Source of the DNA: CALMEC01 sp963765105
Lineage (GTDB): Bacteria > Actinomycetota > Thermoleophilia > Miltoncostaeales > Miltoncostaeaceae
Direction: 5' to 3'
DNA length: 64,000 bases
Assembly: GCA_963765105.1 (NCBI GenBank)
Contig: CAVXUW010000003.1
Span: forward strand, 1 to 64,000
The translations under genes and the position numbers were made by a program. The first letter of the stretch is position 1; each line of letters opens with the position of its first letter. Under the pieces are notes generated by a model that saw only the letters and a program-made list of their open reading frames with translations, ran no database searches and was not told the origin of the DNA. This document shows positions 19,060 through 28,775 of this stretch, one piece after another.

Positions 19060-20136
19060 CTAGGCCAGCGCCTCGGCCACGGCCGCATTGACCACGTCGC
19101 CGCCGCGCACGTTGAGGCCCAACTCGAGCGGCTTGTGGCGAGCCAGTGCAGTGTCGATGCCCTCATTGGCGAGGGTCAGAACATAGGGCAACGTGGCGTT
19201 GCACAGCGCTTGAGTGGACGTGATGGGCACCGCGCCGGGCATGTTGGCGACGCAGTAGTGGACCACCCCGTCGACGACGTATGTGGGGTCGGAGTGGGTG
19301 GTGGGGCGCACGGTCTCGACGCACCCGCCCTGGTCGACGGCCACGTCGGCGATGACCGAACCCGGCTTCATCGTGGACAGCATGTCTTTGGTGATCAGGC
19401 GCGGGGCCTTCGCACCGGTGACCAGGACGGCGCCCACCACCAGGTCGGCATCCCGGATGAGCTCGGCGATGGCCAGTCGTGTGGAGTAGATGAACGTCAC
19501 CCGTCCGGCCAGAGCGAGTTCCAGGTCGCGCAGTCGGTTGAGGTCGACATCAAGCACCGTTACGTGGGCCTGCATGCCCACGGCGACCATGGCCGCGTTG
19601 ATGCCGACGATACCGCCTCCGAGGATCACAACGTTGCCGGGCGCCACTCCCGCCACTCCGCCGAGCAGGACACCGCGTCCCCCCTGGGGTTTCTCCAAGC
19701 ACTTCGCACCGGCTTGCACAGAGAGCCGCCCGGCGATCTCACTCATAGGGGCCAGAAGCGGCAGGCGCCGCTGCGAATCTTCAACCGTTTCGTAGGCGAT
19801 GGCCGTGGTGCCCGAGCTTTTGAGCGCGTCAGCTACACCGGGGTTGGCCGCCAGGTGCAGGTAGGTGAACAGGGTGCTCTCGCTGCTGAGGAGCGGGAAC
19901 TCGCTCTCTTGCGGCTCCTTCACCTTGAGGACGAGCTCGGCGCCCCATGCGGCAGTCGCGTCGGCGATCTGTGCCCCCACGACGCGGTAGGCATCGTCGA
20001 CGAAACCGGCGCCCTCCCCGGCCGATGGCTCGACGATCACCTCGTGGCCGTGGCGCACGAGCTCATCCGCTCCCGCGGGTGTGAGCGCGACGCGGTACTC
20101 GTCGGTCTTTACCTCACGTGGTACACCAACACGCAT
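19060..20136 (-). CDS. ald: Alanine dehydrogenase
   Basis: A 358-residue NAD-dependent L-alanine dehydrogenase that interconverts alanine with pyruvate and ammonia. The N-terminus MRVGVPREVKTDEYRVALTP, the substrate region KVKEPQESEF and the NAD Rossmann loop VILGGGIVGINAA are typical, as is the NMPGAVPITST segment. The start is fixed by GAGGAGG five bases before ATG 20136. That ribosome binding site straddles the stop codon of the upstream protease gene (one-base gap), so the two form one transcript. Confidence 0.96.
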   Translation of the reverse strand: MRVGVPREVKTDEYRVALTPAGADELVRHGHEVIVEPSAGEGAGFVDDAYRVVGAQIADATAAWGAELVLKVKEPQESEFPLLSSESTLFTYLHLAANPGVADALKSSGTTAIAYETVEDSQRRLPLLAPMSEIAGRLSVQAGAKCLEKPQGGRGVLLGGVAGVAPGNVVILGGGIVGINAAMVAVGMQAHVTVLDVDLNRLRDLELALAGRVTFIYSTRLAIAELIRDADLVVGAVLVTGAKAPRLITKDMLSTMKPGSVIADVAVDQGGCVETVRPTTHSDPTYVVDGVVHYCVANMPGAVPITSTQALCNATLPYVLTLANEGIDTALARHKPLELGLNVRGGDVVNAAVAEALA

Positions 20137-20137
20137 G

Positions 20138-21292
20138 TCAACCTCCTCGGAAACGCTGGTCCAGTTTACGGTCTTGGGAACGTGGTCGAGCGGGCGGCAG
20201 CCGCACTCGCATGACACCGAGCACGAGCGCAATGAGCGCGGAGAGGGCGCCGAACGTGAGCACGGCCCGCCGCGAGCGGGACGGTCCCACGAGTGAGTAC
20301 TGAGCTTGTGCGAGGCGGGTGGCGCGCCGTCGTTCGAACCGTGCGACAGGGTGTTCGAGACCAGTGAGCAGAGTCGCGGCTCTGTTGTAGTCCCGTTGCC
20401 AGAACGCATCCATTGCCCGGGTAAAGGCCTTGCCGGCCGGGGTGACCTCGTTGGCTGTCGTGTCCTCCCTCAGAAGCTGCCGCACCGCATCGGCCCGTGC
20501 CAGAACAGCGGGGATGGGGCGATCTCCGTCGCGGACTTGCCGGCGGCGCACGATCACCCCGTGCGCACGTCCGTCGGCCGCGATCGCCGGCGCGCCCGAG
20601 TCGCCCGGCTGCACGTCGAGGCTTGTTGCGACGAACTGTTTGTCGGAGATCTCCGACGACCGAAACCCCTGGAGTTCGCCGAAGCGGACCGTGGGGATCG
20701 CACGCGAAGCGTCACCACCAAAACCGAGGAGCGTGACCGGCGTGTTGTCAGACGCCGCATCGTCCAGGCGGAGTGTGGGGGCCGTTCGGTCGCCGATGGC
20801 GATCAGCGCCACATCGGTGACCTCGTCGCTCATTCGTCGCACCGCGCCAACGATCTCGGGCGGCGGCCCGCCGAGTTCAGCCGCGACGCGTCCCGTTGTC
20901 GCGGCCCACAGGGTGATCACGGGGGGACCCATCACGATCTCGGGGGTTGACCCGGTAGGGGCCTCACCCAGGCTGAGCTGGGCCAGCACGGTGCCGGGCA
21001 GGGGTTCGATGAGATGGCGGGCGGTTGCGATCAGGCCTGGGGCAACGCCAAACCCGGTTCCTCGTTCGGTGATGTCGCGGTTGACCCGGCGAGTGCCCGC
21101 CGGTGTGCGAACAGTGCGGACTCGACGGACCACACGAATCTCGTAGACGGCCGGCAGCGCCGAGAACGTCGCTCGCTCGAGCGGGGTTCGCGCGAGATCA
21201 CTTCCGCCGCTGCGATCCTCCGGAACAGCCATTGCAGCCGACGTCACAGCGGCAAGGAAAAAAACTACTGCCACCAAGGGGGTTCGGCGCAT
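20138..21292 (-). CDS. Exported trypsin-like serine protease with C-terminal membrane anchor
   Basis: A 384-residue protein with a signal peptide (about 1-22), a chymotrypsin-fold domain and a C-terminal transmembrane helix (about 347-363) followed by a basic tail. The triad is H93 (ATARHLIE), D160 (TDVALIAIGD) and S232 (QPGDSGAP), all in standard context. Topology predicts a catalytic domain outside the cell tethered by the C-terminal helix. It precedes ald on the same strand with one base between the genes. Substrates are unknown; this family often handles envelope stress or signal processing. Confidence 0.85.
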   Translation of the reverse strand: MRRTPLVAVVFFLAAVTSAAMAVPEDRSGGSDLARTPLERATFSALPAVYEIRVVRRVRTVRTPAGTRRVNRDITERGTGFGVAPGLIATARHLIEPLPGTVLAQLSLGEAPTGSTPEIVMGPPVITLWAATTGRVAAELGGPPPEIVGAVRRMSDEVTDVALIAIGDRTAPTLRLDDAASDNTPVTLLGFGGDASRAIPTVRFGELQGFRSSEISDKQFVATSLDVQPGDSGAPAIAADGRAHGVIVRRRQVRDGDRPIPAVLARADAVRQLLREDTTANEVTPAGKAFTRAMDAFWQRDYNRAATLLTGLEHPVARFERRRATRLAQAQYSLVGPSRSRRAVLTFGALSALIALVLGVMRVRLPPARPRSQDRKLDQRFRGG

Positions 21293-21344
21293 ATGTCAAC
21301 GCTACCGGGCCACAAACCCGATACCCGCATGGAACGCGCATGAT

Positions 21345-22892
21345 CTAGTGGCGGAAGTGACGGCGTCCCGTAAACACCATTACCCCGCCACGTTCATTGA
21401 CCGCGGCGATCACCTCGTCATCCCGAATGGAGCCGCCGGGCTGGACGATGACGGTGGCACCGGCATCCAGGGCTGTCAGCGGACCGTCCGGGAACGGGAA
21501 GAAGGCGTCGGAGGCGACCACGCATCCTGCAGTGGACAGCTCGGCGATGCCGGCCTTGTCCGTCGCCAGGCGGGTGGAATCGACACGGCTCATCTGGCCG
21601 GCACCCACGCCGACCGTTGCGAGGTCCCGGGCGAAGACGATGGCGTTGCTCTTGACATGCTTCGCCACCCGCCATGAGAACAGCACGTCGCCCCACTGCG
21701 CCTCGGTCGGCTGCGTGGCGGTGACGACCTGCATTCGATCGCGCTCCTCCGACTCGGTGTCGCGGTCTTGCACCAGGAGACCACCCGTGACACGGCGCAG
21801 ATCGAGCTCGCCCGGGTTGCTCCGACGCCGCTCACGGTTTTCGAGCAGGCGAACGTTCGGCTTCTTCGTAAGGATCGCGAAGGCGTCGTCGTCGTAGCCG
21901 GGCGCTGAGAGCACCTCCACGAATGTCGAGGCGAGTTTCGTGGCCAGGGCGGCATCGACGGTGCGGTTGACGCAGATGACGCCTCCGTAGGCGGACACGG
22001 GGTCGCATGCGAGGGCACGGTCGTAGGCCTGGTTGAGGTCGGCGCCCAGGGCCACCCCGCAGGGGTTGTTGTGTTTCACGATCACACACGCGGGAAGCTC
22101 GAACTCGGCGCACAAATTGCGTGCGGCGTCGAGGTCGAGAAGGTTGTTGAAGGACAACGCTTTGCCGTGGCGCTGCTCCACACGTGCCAGCAGGTGTGTG
22201 CGGGCGCCGAAGTCGCCGTAGAACGCGGCGCGCTGATGCGGATTCTCGCCGTAGACGAGGTCGGACACCTTCTCGAACTCAAACGTCACGACATCGGCAA
22301 ACTCGCCCTCATCGAACGACATCCACTCCGCGATTGCGGCGTCGTATCGGGCCGTGTGACGAAACGCGTCGAGAGCCAGGGCCTTGAGGGTGTGTTCGTT
22401 CAGCTCTCCGTCGCTTGCTTGTACTTCCTCGAGCACTGCGTCGTACTGTGCGGGCGAGGTCACGACACCCACCCGTGCGTGGTTCTTGGCCGCGGCACGA
22501 ACCATGGCGGGCCCACCAATGTCGATCTGCTCGATCACTGCGGCATCGGTGGCGCCGGTCGCGACCGTCTCACGGAAGGGGTAGAGGTTGATCACGACCA
22601 GGTCGATCGGCTCGATGCCGTGGTCGTCCATCTCCCGTGCATCCTGTGCGTGGCCGGCGCGGCCGAGGATGCCACCATGGATCTTCGGGTGAAGGGTCTT
22701 GACGCGCCCCCCGAGGATCTCGGGGTGGCCGGTGATCTCATCGACCGGGACGACGGTCAGGCCGGATTCGCGCAAGGCCGCCGCGGTGCCTCCGGTGGAG
22801 ATAAGGGTGACGCCGAGGTCGGCAAGTCCTTGGGCGAACGGGACGAGCCCGTTCTTGTCCGACACCGACAAAAGCGCACGGCGAACCTTCAC
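21345..22892 (-). CDS. purH: Bifunctional AICAR transformylase / IMP cyclohydrolase
   Basis: A 515-residue enzyme for the last two steps to IMP. The N-terminal IMP cyclohydrolase domain (to about 200) has SDKNGLVPFA, LISTGGTA and RVKTLHPKIHGGIL. The C-terminal AICARFT domain has SFNNLLDLDAA and the catalytic KHNNPCGVA loop. It starts at GTG and overlaps the purN stop by four bases (GTGA). It is the last purine gene of the leftward operon; 52 bases then separate it from the protease gene. Confidence 0.97.
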   Translation of the reverse strand: MKVRRALLSVSDKNGLVPFAQGLADLGVTLISTGGTAAALRESGLTVVPVDEITGHPEILGGRVKTLHPKIHGGILGRAGHAQDAREMDDHGIEPIDLVVINLYPFRETVATGATDAAVIEQIDIGGPAMVRAAAKNHARVGVVTSPAQYDAVLEEVQASDGELNEHTLKALALDAFRHTARYDAAIAEWMSFDEGEFADVVTFEFEKVSDLVYGENPHQRAAFYGDFGARTHLLARVEQRHGKALSFNNLLDLDAARNLCAEFELPACVIVKHNNPCGVALGADLNQAYDRALACDPVSAYGGVICVNRTVDAALATKLASTFVEVLSAPGYDDDAFAILTKKPNVRLLENRERRRSNPGELDLRRVTGGLLVQDRDTESEERDRMQVVTATQPTEAQWGDVLFSWRVAKHVKSNAIVFARDLATVGVGAGQMSRVDSTRLATDKAGIAELSTAGCVVASDAFFPFPDGPLTALDAGATVIVQPGGSIRDDEVIAAVNERGGVMVFTGRRHFRH

Positions 22893-23527
22893 GAAGAGCT
22901 CCCATCGTCGATCAGTACACGACGCCGCTGAGTCGGGTCACGACGAACCCGGCCCGCGGCAAACAACGACACCGCCTCGCTCAAGAGACGATGTTCAACT
23001 TCACGGACCCGCAGGCGCAGCGTATCCGGCGAGTCGTTCTCGTGGATAGCGACCGGCTCCTGAAGCACTGGTGGCCCGCCGTCAACCTCCGGGTCGGCGA
23101 AGTGCACGGTTACCCCGGTGTAGCGCACTCCCCAGGCGAGGGCCTCGTCGATCGCGTGCATTCCGGGGAACGCCGGCAGCATGGACGGGTGCAGGTTGAT
23201 GACCCGGTCGGGGAAGCGGTCGAGAAACGCTGGGCTCAGGATGCTCATCCACCCGGCCAGCACGATGAGGCGCGGATCGGCGGCATCGACAACGTCGGCC
23301 AGGGCGCGGTCGCGGGCCTCCCGGTCGGGGTAGTCGTCACGCGCAACGACCTGTGAGGCGATACCGGCCAACGCCGCCCGTTCCCGTGCCGGGGCGTCGG
23401 CCGCGGAGGTCACAACCAGCACGATCTCCACCGAAGAATCGACGGGTACGTGGACGCGATCGATGAGGGCCTGGAGGTTCGTTCCGGCGCCGGACGCCAG
23501 TACAGCGATCGGGAAACGCTCAGCCAT
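22889..23527 (-). CDS. purN: Phosphoribosylglycinamide formyltransferase
   Basis: A 212-residue folate-dependent GAR transformylase. Motifs: the phosphate loop ASGAGTNLQALID at the N-terminus, and the catalytic Asn-His region VINLHPSMLPAFPG followed by GVTVHF and the Asp-containing DGGPPVLQ. ATG 23527 gives the conserved start (MAERFPIAVLASG) and overlaps the end of purM by eight bases. The C-terminal 15 residues are Arg-rich and not conserved. Confidence 0.95.
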   Translation of the reverse strand: MAERFPIAVLASGAGTNLQALIDRVHVPVDSSVEIVLVVTSAADAPARERAALAGIASQVVARDDYPDREARDRALADVVDAADPRLIVLAGWMSILSPAFLDRFPDRVINLHPSMLPAFPGMHAIDEALAWGVRYTGVTVHFADPEVDGGPPVLQEPVAIHENDSPDTLRLRVREVEHRLLSEAVSLFAAGRVRRDPTQRRRVLIDDGSSS

Positions 23528-24461
23528 ATCGAAGGCCCGTCCCGGCCTCCACGTGCCCCACGCGCGTCGCCCCATCGATGAGAGCGATCGCCCGCTCGGC
23601 GTGGGCCTCGGGCAGGACCAGGCACATTCCGAGCCCCATGTTGAAGGCGTCGGCAGCGTCCTCGTCCGAGACGCGGCCGGTGTCGAGCACCAGCTGGATG
23701 GCAGGAGGAACCGGCCACGATCCGGTGGTGATGACCGGGCGAAGGGTCTCGGGAAACACCCGGGGCAGGTTCTCCGGCAAGCCGCCGCCCGTGATGTGTG
23801 CCGCGGCGTGAAGCTCCACACCCTCGTCCTGAAGTCGTGCGATGTCGGCCGGGTACAGACGCGTGGGTTCGAGCAGTGCGGGGTCGGCCTCAAGGGCGCC
23901 ATCGGCGATGAGAGCCCGGATGAGGCTGAAGCCGTTGGAGTGAAGGCCACTCGAGGCGATGCCCACGATGACGTCGTCGGTCATGACGCGGTGAGCGCCC
24001 AGCAGTTCGTGGCGTTCGACGATGCCGCAGGCAAACCCGGCGATGTCGAGATGCGATTCGGCCACCACGCCCGGGTGCTCGGCCGTCTCACCGCCCAGCA
24101 GTGTGTAGCCGGTGGCGCGGCAGGCGTCGGCGATGCCGCCCACAATTGCCCCGGCCACCTCCGGATCGAGCCGTCCCACGGCCAGATAGTCCAGGAAGAA
24201 CAGCGGGCGGGCACCCGTGCAGGCCAGGTCGTTCACGCACATCGCGACGACATCCTGGCCGAGGCCCTCGAGACGACGGAGGCGTTGAGCCAGCTCCACT
24301 TTGGTGCCCACGCCGTCGGTGCACCCGACGATGAGCGGGTCGCGCAGCTTCGGCAGCTCCATCACCCCGGCGAAGCCAACGCCCCCGGCGATGAGGGAGG
24401 CGATGTTGTCGGTGTGGCGACGCGAGGCGTCGAGGTCGACCCCGGCGTCACGGTAGCTCAT
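23520..24461 (-). CDS. purM: Phosphoribosylformylglycinamidine cyclo-ligase (AIR synthetase)
   Basis: A 313-residue ATP-dependent AIR synthetase. The family signatures are present: MSYRDAGVDLDA at the start, the Gly-rich TDGVGTK, the catalytic GGETAEHPG segment, and GIASSGLHSNGFSL. It makes AIR from FGAM. ATG 24461 gives the standard N-terminus; a GTG four codons earlier (24473) overlaps the purF stop as GTGA and may be the coupled start instead. Confidence 0.95.
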   Translation of the reverse strand: MSYRDAGVDLDASRRHTDNIASLIAGGVGFAGVMELPKLRDPLIVGCTDGVGTKVELAQRLRRLEGLGQDVVAMCVNDLACTGARPLFFLDYLAVGRLDPEVAGAIVGGIADACRATGYTLLGGETAEHPGVVAESHLDIAGFACGIVERHELLGAHRVMTDDVIVGIASSGLHSNGFSLIRALIADGALEADPALLEPTRLYPADIARLQDEGVELHAAAHITGGGLPENLPRVFPETLRPVITTGSWPVPPAIQLVLDTGRVSDEDAADAFNMGLGMCLVLPEAHAERAIALIDGATRVGHVEAGTGLRYG

Positions 24462-24469
24462 GCCGCCGC

Positions 24470-25930
24470 TCACGCCGATGCCTGCACCGCCTCGCCCGCG
24501 GGCTCCTCGAAGCGCAGCTTCAGGGCCTGGTTCGGAACGGGTGTGGGGTACTCCCCGGTGAAGCACGCTCGGCAATACTTTGAGGCGGGGCGACGCAGCG
24601 CGTCTTGCAGCCCGTCGAGCGAGAGGTACGCCAGGCTGGTGGCGCCGATGGCGTCGCGGATCTCGTCGACAGTGGCAGAGGCGGCGATGAGCTCGTCTCG
24701 TGTGGCCATGTCGATCCCGTAGAAGCACGGCCACGCGATGGGCGGGCTCGAAATCCGCAGATGCACCTCTTTGGCGCCGGCGTCTTCCAACATCGTCACG
24801 ATCTGCCGCAAGGTGGTGCCGCGGACGATGGAATCGTCGACAACGACGAGGCGCTTGCCACCGATGACGGACGGCAGCGGGTTGAACTTCATCCGCACAC
24901 TGCTCTTTCGCAGGTGCTGCTCGGGCTGAATGAAGGTGCGCCCAATGTAGCGGCTGCGCACGACCGCCTCGCCGTACGGGATGCCCGACGCGTTCGAGAA
25001 GCCAATCGCCGCCGGGGTGCCGCTATCCGGGAGGCCCACAACCAGGTCCGCCTCAACGGGGGATTCGGTCGCCAGGCGCACGCCCATTGCACGGCGAGAA
25101 TCCCACACCGTCTGGCCACCGAGGACGCTGTCGGGTCGTGCGAAGTAGATCGATTCGAACACACAGAGCTTATGGCCGGCGGTGGGAACAGCTTGGATGG
25201 AGTCAACGCCGTCGGTGGTCAGGCGGACCGCTTCGCCGGGAGCGACCTCCCGTTCCAAACGCGCGCCGATCAGGTCGAACGCGCAGGTCTCGGAGGCGAC
25301 GCACCAACCGGAGTCGGGGAGGCGACCGATCACCAGGGGACGCACCCCGTAGGGATCACGGAACGCAACCAGCTCGTCGGCCGACATCACCACAACCGAA
25401 AAGGCGCCGGCGAGACGTGGCATGGCGGCGGCGACCGCGGTCAACAGATCGCCGGGCTGTTCGGCGATTGCCGCGGCGATGAGCTCCGAGTCGGTGGTTG
25501 CGACGAGTGAGACGCCCTCACCAGACAGCTCCTTCCGGAGTTGCTCGGTGTTGGTGAGGTTGCCGTTGTGGCCGAGGGCGAGGAGGCCGTTGCCACGGGT
25601 GCGGGTGACCGGCTGGGCGTTGTCCCACTTGTTGGCGCCAGTGGTTGAGTAGCGCACATGGCCGATGCCCAAGGCGCCGGTGAGCGTCCGCAGGGACGAC
25701 TCGTCGAACACGTCGGTGACGAGGCCAAGGTCGCGCTGCACCATGACGCGGCCGTCGTCGGAGACAGCGATGCCGGCGCTCTCCTGTCCGCGGTGTTGCA
25801 TCGCCTGGAGCGCGAAGAAGGCGATGCGCGACACCTCGCGCCCAGGGGCCACAACTCCGAAGACGCCGCACTCCTCTTTGGGGTGGTCGTCCATCTCGGC
25901 CGCGGCGCTGAGGGTGCAGGGTGGCGTCAT
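24470..25930 (-). CDS. purF: Amidophosphoribosyltransferase
   Basis: A 486-residue glutamine PRPP amidotransferase, the first committed purine step. A propeptide of about 20 residues precedes the catalytic Cys21 in KEECGVFGVV, so the protein is probably processed to expose this cysteine. The phosphoribosyltransferase motif VVVDDSIVRGTT is intact, and the C-terminal cysteines in KYCRACFTGEYP suggest the Fe-S form seen in Bacillus. ATG 25930 overlaps the purL stop by four bases (ATGA). Confidence 0.96.
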   Translation of the reverse strand: MTPPCTLSAAAEMDDHPKEECGVFGVVAPGREVSRIAFFALQAMQHRGQESAGIAVSDDGRVMVQRDLGLVTDVFDESSLRTLTGALGIGHVRYSTTGANKWDNAQPVTRTRGNGLLALGHNGNLTNTEQLRKELSGEGVSLVATTDSELIAAAIAEQPGDLLTAVAAAMPRLAGAFSVVVMSADELVAFRDPYGVRPLVIGRLPDSGWCVASETCAFDLIGARLEREVAPGEAVRLTTDGVDSIQAVPTAGHKLCVFESIYFARPDSVLGGQTVWDSRRAMGVRLATESPVEADLVVGLPDSGTPAAIGFSNASGIPYGEAVVRSRYIGRTFIQPEQHLRKSSVRMKFNPLPSVIGGKRLVVVDDSIVRGTTLRQIVTMLEDAGAKEVHLRISSPPIAWPCFYGIDMATRDELIAASATVDEIRDAIGATSLAYLSLDGLQDALRRPASKYCRACFTGEYPTPVPNQALKLRFEEPAGEAVQASA

Positions 25931-28104
25931 GCCAATGCCGTCGGGATGGCGTTTTCGTAGGCGGCAGCCGCCTCGTCGAGGCTGAGTGTCGTCGTGGTGT
26001 CGGTTGTCGTCACCGTCACGACGCTTCCGCCCACAGTGCCGAGGCGCGTCAGTGGGAGGTCGCCGGCCAGTGCGCGAAGTGCGTCTTCCCGGTCGGCGCT
26101 GCAAGTGACCACGACGCGTCCGCCGCACTCGCCAAAAAGAGCGATGTCGGCCCGGCCCGTATCGCCAATGTCTACGGTTGCGCCCAACCCGCCGGCGAGC
26201 GCCGATTCGGCGAGGGTCACGGCGATGCCACCGGGGCCGATGTCGTGTGCGCTCACCAGATGACCGGCGTCGGCGGCGTCGGCAAGGAAGCGGCAAAGGG
26301 CGACCTCGATGTCGACGTCGGGCGCTGCGGGGTGGCCCGCGGCGCGGCCCAGGTACTCGCTGCCGTCCAAGCGCGGGTTGCCGGATCCCGCGAGGAGGAC
26401 AGCATCGCCCTCCTGCGCGAAGGCGTGGCCTACGCTGCGTGTCACGTCGTCCAGCAGACCCACCATGCCTACCACCGGGGTCGGAAAGATCATCCGGTGT
26501 GCGCTCTCATTGTAGAGGGAGACGTTGCCGGACACGACCGGGGTCCCCAGGGCGCGGCACGCGTCGGCCATTCCGCCGATTGTTTCGGCCAGTCGCCAGC
26601 CGGTGTGGCCTTTCTCCGGGTTCGGGAAGTTGAGGCAGTTGGTGATGGCCGCGGGGCGTGCGCCCACACACGCGATGTTACGCGCGGCCTCGAAGACCGA
26701 AGCGGCTCCACCGGCGCGTGGGTCGAGCTGGCAGTGGCGCTCGGCGCAATCGGTGGTGAGCGCCACGCCCTTTGTCGTGCCGGGGATGCGGACGACCGCC
26801 GCGTCGCCCCCCGGGCGGCGCACCGTGTGCGCTCCGACGAGCTGGTCGTACTGCTCGTACACCCAACGCTTGCTCGCGATCGTCGGACGCGCGAGCAGCG
26901 CACGCCAAGCGGCGGCGAGGTCGGCGGGCTCGGGCACCGTCGTCACATCGAGGAGCGTCGGGGCGGGGGCCGGGTTCTGTGGCACCTCGTACACGGGGGC
27001 GTCGTCGGCAAGGAAACGTGCGGGGATGTCGACGACGACCTCGCCGTCGGCGACGGCCACGAGTCGGTCGCCGCCGGTGACCTCGCCGATGTCGGTGGCG
27101 TCCAGGTCGTGGGCGATGCAAATCGCCCGAAACGCCTCGACGTTGCCAGGGGTGATGATCGCCAGCATGCGCTCCTGGCTCTCGGACACCAGGATCTCGG
27201 CCGGGGTCATGCCGGCCTCGCGAAGGGGAACGCGGTCGAGGTTGATGCGCAACCCCACACCGCCTTTGCTGGCCATCTCGCTGGAACTGGAGGTGAGGCC
27301 CGCGGCGCCCAGGTCCTGCAGTGCGACGAAAAGGCCCTTCTGCGCCAGCTCCTGGCAGCAGTCCATGAGCTTGCGCTCGGTGAACGGGTCGCTCACTTGA
27401 ACCGATGGGCGTAGGTCCTCGTCGTCGGAGAGCTCGGCCGAGGCCAGGACGCTCGCGCCGCCGATGCCGTCCTTGCCGGTCTTGTTGCCAAAGAGCATCA
27501 GGCGGTTACCCACGCCGCTGGCGGCGGCGCGAAGAATGCCATCGTGGGAGACGATGCCCACGCACATGGCGTTGACGAGGCACGAGTCCTCGTAGCAGTC
27601 GTCAAAGCCCACTTCGCCGCCGACGGTGGGGATGCCGATGCAGTTGCCGTAGTGGCCGATGCCCTCAACTGCCCGGCGAAAGAGGTAGCGGCTGCGTGCG
27701 CTCGACAGCTCACCGAAGCGCAGAGAGTCGAGCAGCGCGATGGGCCGGGCACCCATGGCGAGGATGTCGCGGATGATGCCGCCCACCCCGGTGGCCGCCC
27801 CCTCGAAGGGCTCCACAGCGGAGGGGTGATTGTGCGACTCGATCTTGAAGGTGATGGCCAGTCCGTCACCCACGTCGATGGCCCCGGCGTTCTCGCCCGG
27901 GCCGAGCAGCACGGTGGGTCCCTCGGTGGGAAAGTTCGACAGCAGCGGCTTGGAGTGCTTATAGCTGCAGTGCTCGCTCCACATGAGGCTGAACATGACG
28001 AGCTCGGGGTCGGTGGGGCGACGTCCGAGCAGCTCGGGGATCTGCGCGGCCTCGGCATCGGTGAGCCCCAACTGACGGTGTCGGGGAACGGCCTCCGTGC
28101 TCAT
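25927..28104 (-). CDS. purL: FGAM synthase II, large subunit
   Basis: A 725-residue small-type PurL, which works with separate PurQ (glutaminase) and PurS. Motifs: the N-terminal MWSEHCSYKHSKPLL, KIESHNHPSAVEPFEGAATG, GNKTGKDGIGG and DLGAAGLTSSSSEMA in the first AIRS-like half, and the C-terminal half ending in DIGPGGIAVTLAES and GECGGRVVVTC. ATG 28104 overlaps the purQ stop as ATGA, and its own stop overlaps purF as ATGA, so translation of purQLF is chained. Confidence 0.97.
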   Translation of the reverse strand: MSTEAVPRHRQLGLTDAEAAQIPELLGRRPTDPELVMFSLMWSEHCSYKHSKPLLSNFPTEGPTVLLGPGENAGAIDVGDGLAITFKIESHNHPSAVEPFEGAATGVGGIIRDILAMGARPIALLDSLRFGELSSARSRYLFRRAVEGIGHYGNCIGIPTVGGEVGFDDCYEDSCLVNAMCVGIVSHDGILRAAASGVGNRLMLFGNKTGKDGIGGASVLASAELSDDEDLRPSVQVSDPFTERKLMDCCQELAQKGLFVALQDLGAAGLTSSSSEMASKGGVGLRINLDRVPLREAGMTPAEILVSESQERMLAIITPGNVEAFRAICIAHDLDATDIGEVTGGDRLVAVADGEVVVDIPARFLADDAPVYEVPQNPAPAPTLLDVTTVPEPADLAAAWRALLARPTIASKRWVYEQYDQLVGAHTVRRPGGDAAVVRIPGTTKGVALTTDCAERHCQLDPRAGGAASVFEAARNIACVGARPAAITNCLNFPNPEKGHTGWRLAETIGGMADACRALGTPVVSGNVSLYNESAHRMIFPTPVVGMVGLLDDVTRSVGHAFAQEGDAVLLAGSGNPRLDGSEYLGRAAGHPAAPDVDIEVALCRFLADAADAGHLVSAHDIGPGGIAVTLAESALAGGLGATVDIGDTGRADIALFGECGGRVVVTCSADREDALRALAGDLPLTRLGTVGGSVVTVTTTDTTTTLSLDEAAAAYENAIPTALA

Positions 28105-28775
28105 GCGGCCACGCTCACGGCGGCGGAGAGCAGTCCCCCGATGACGACCGAACCGTCGGCCGAGCCGAGCAGCTCCTCGCAGGCCATCTCCGGGTGCGGC
28201 ATGAGGCCCAGGACGTTTCCGGCGCGGTTCGCGACACCGGCGATGGCGTCGCGTGAACCGTTGGGGTTGTCGCCGTGATAGCGAAACACCACGCGGGCGT
28301 CGCCCAGCTCGCCTTGCCACGAGCCGTCGTGATGTTTGATCGGGATCGACAGCGACGAGCCGGGTGCACGTTGGCCGGTCCAAATCGTGGATGCGTCGGC
28401 GATAACCACGTCGACCTGCCGACAGATGAATGTCTGGGTGTTGTTGGGCCGAAGTGCGCCGGGCAAAAGCCTCGACTCGCAGAGAATCTGAAAGCCGTTG
28501 CAGATTCCGAGAACGGGGCCGCCGGCCTCGGCGAATGCGGTGATTGCGCCCATCACCGGGGCCCGGCTCGCGATCGCGCCGCACCGCAGGTGGTCGCCGT
28601 AGGAGAAACCACCAGGGAGGACGACGCCGGTGGTCCCGGAGGGGAGGCTCGTCTCGCGGTGCGACACCATCACGGCGCGCGCGCCGGCCTCGGTGATGAC
28701 ACGGTGTGCGGCGTCGTGGTCGAGCGACCCGGGGAAGTGAACGACGGCGACGAGGGCGCTAGCTGACAACGTCAA
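28101..28775 (-). CDS. purQ: FGAM synthase I, glutamine amidotransferase subunit
   Basis: A class I glutaminase of about 224 residues that feeds ammonia to PurL. The nucleophile Cys lies in GICNGFQILCE and the His-Glu pair in LMPHPEMA. The conserved strand VAVVHFPGSLDHD marks the true N-terminus, and no ATG or GTG occurs close before it. The start must be one of two TTG codons (28775 or 28769) inside the end of purS; GAGG lies nine bases before the first. An ATG at 28817 would add an unconserved 14-16 residue tail. Confidence 0.9.
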   Translation of the reverse strand: MTLSASALVAVVHFPGSLDHDAAHRVITEAGARAVMVSHRETSLPSGTTGVVLPGGFSYGDHLRCGAIASRAPVMGAITAFAEAGGPVLGICNGFQILCESRLLPGALRPNNTQTFICRQVDVVIADASTIWTGQRAPGSSLSIPIKHHDGSWQGELGDARVVFRYHGDNPNGSRDAIAGVANRAGNVLGLMPHPEMACEELLGSADGSVVIGGLLSAAVSVAA

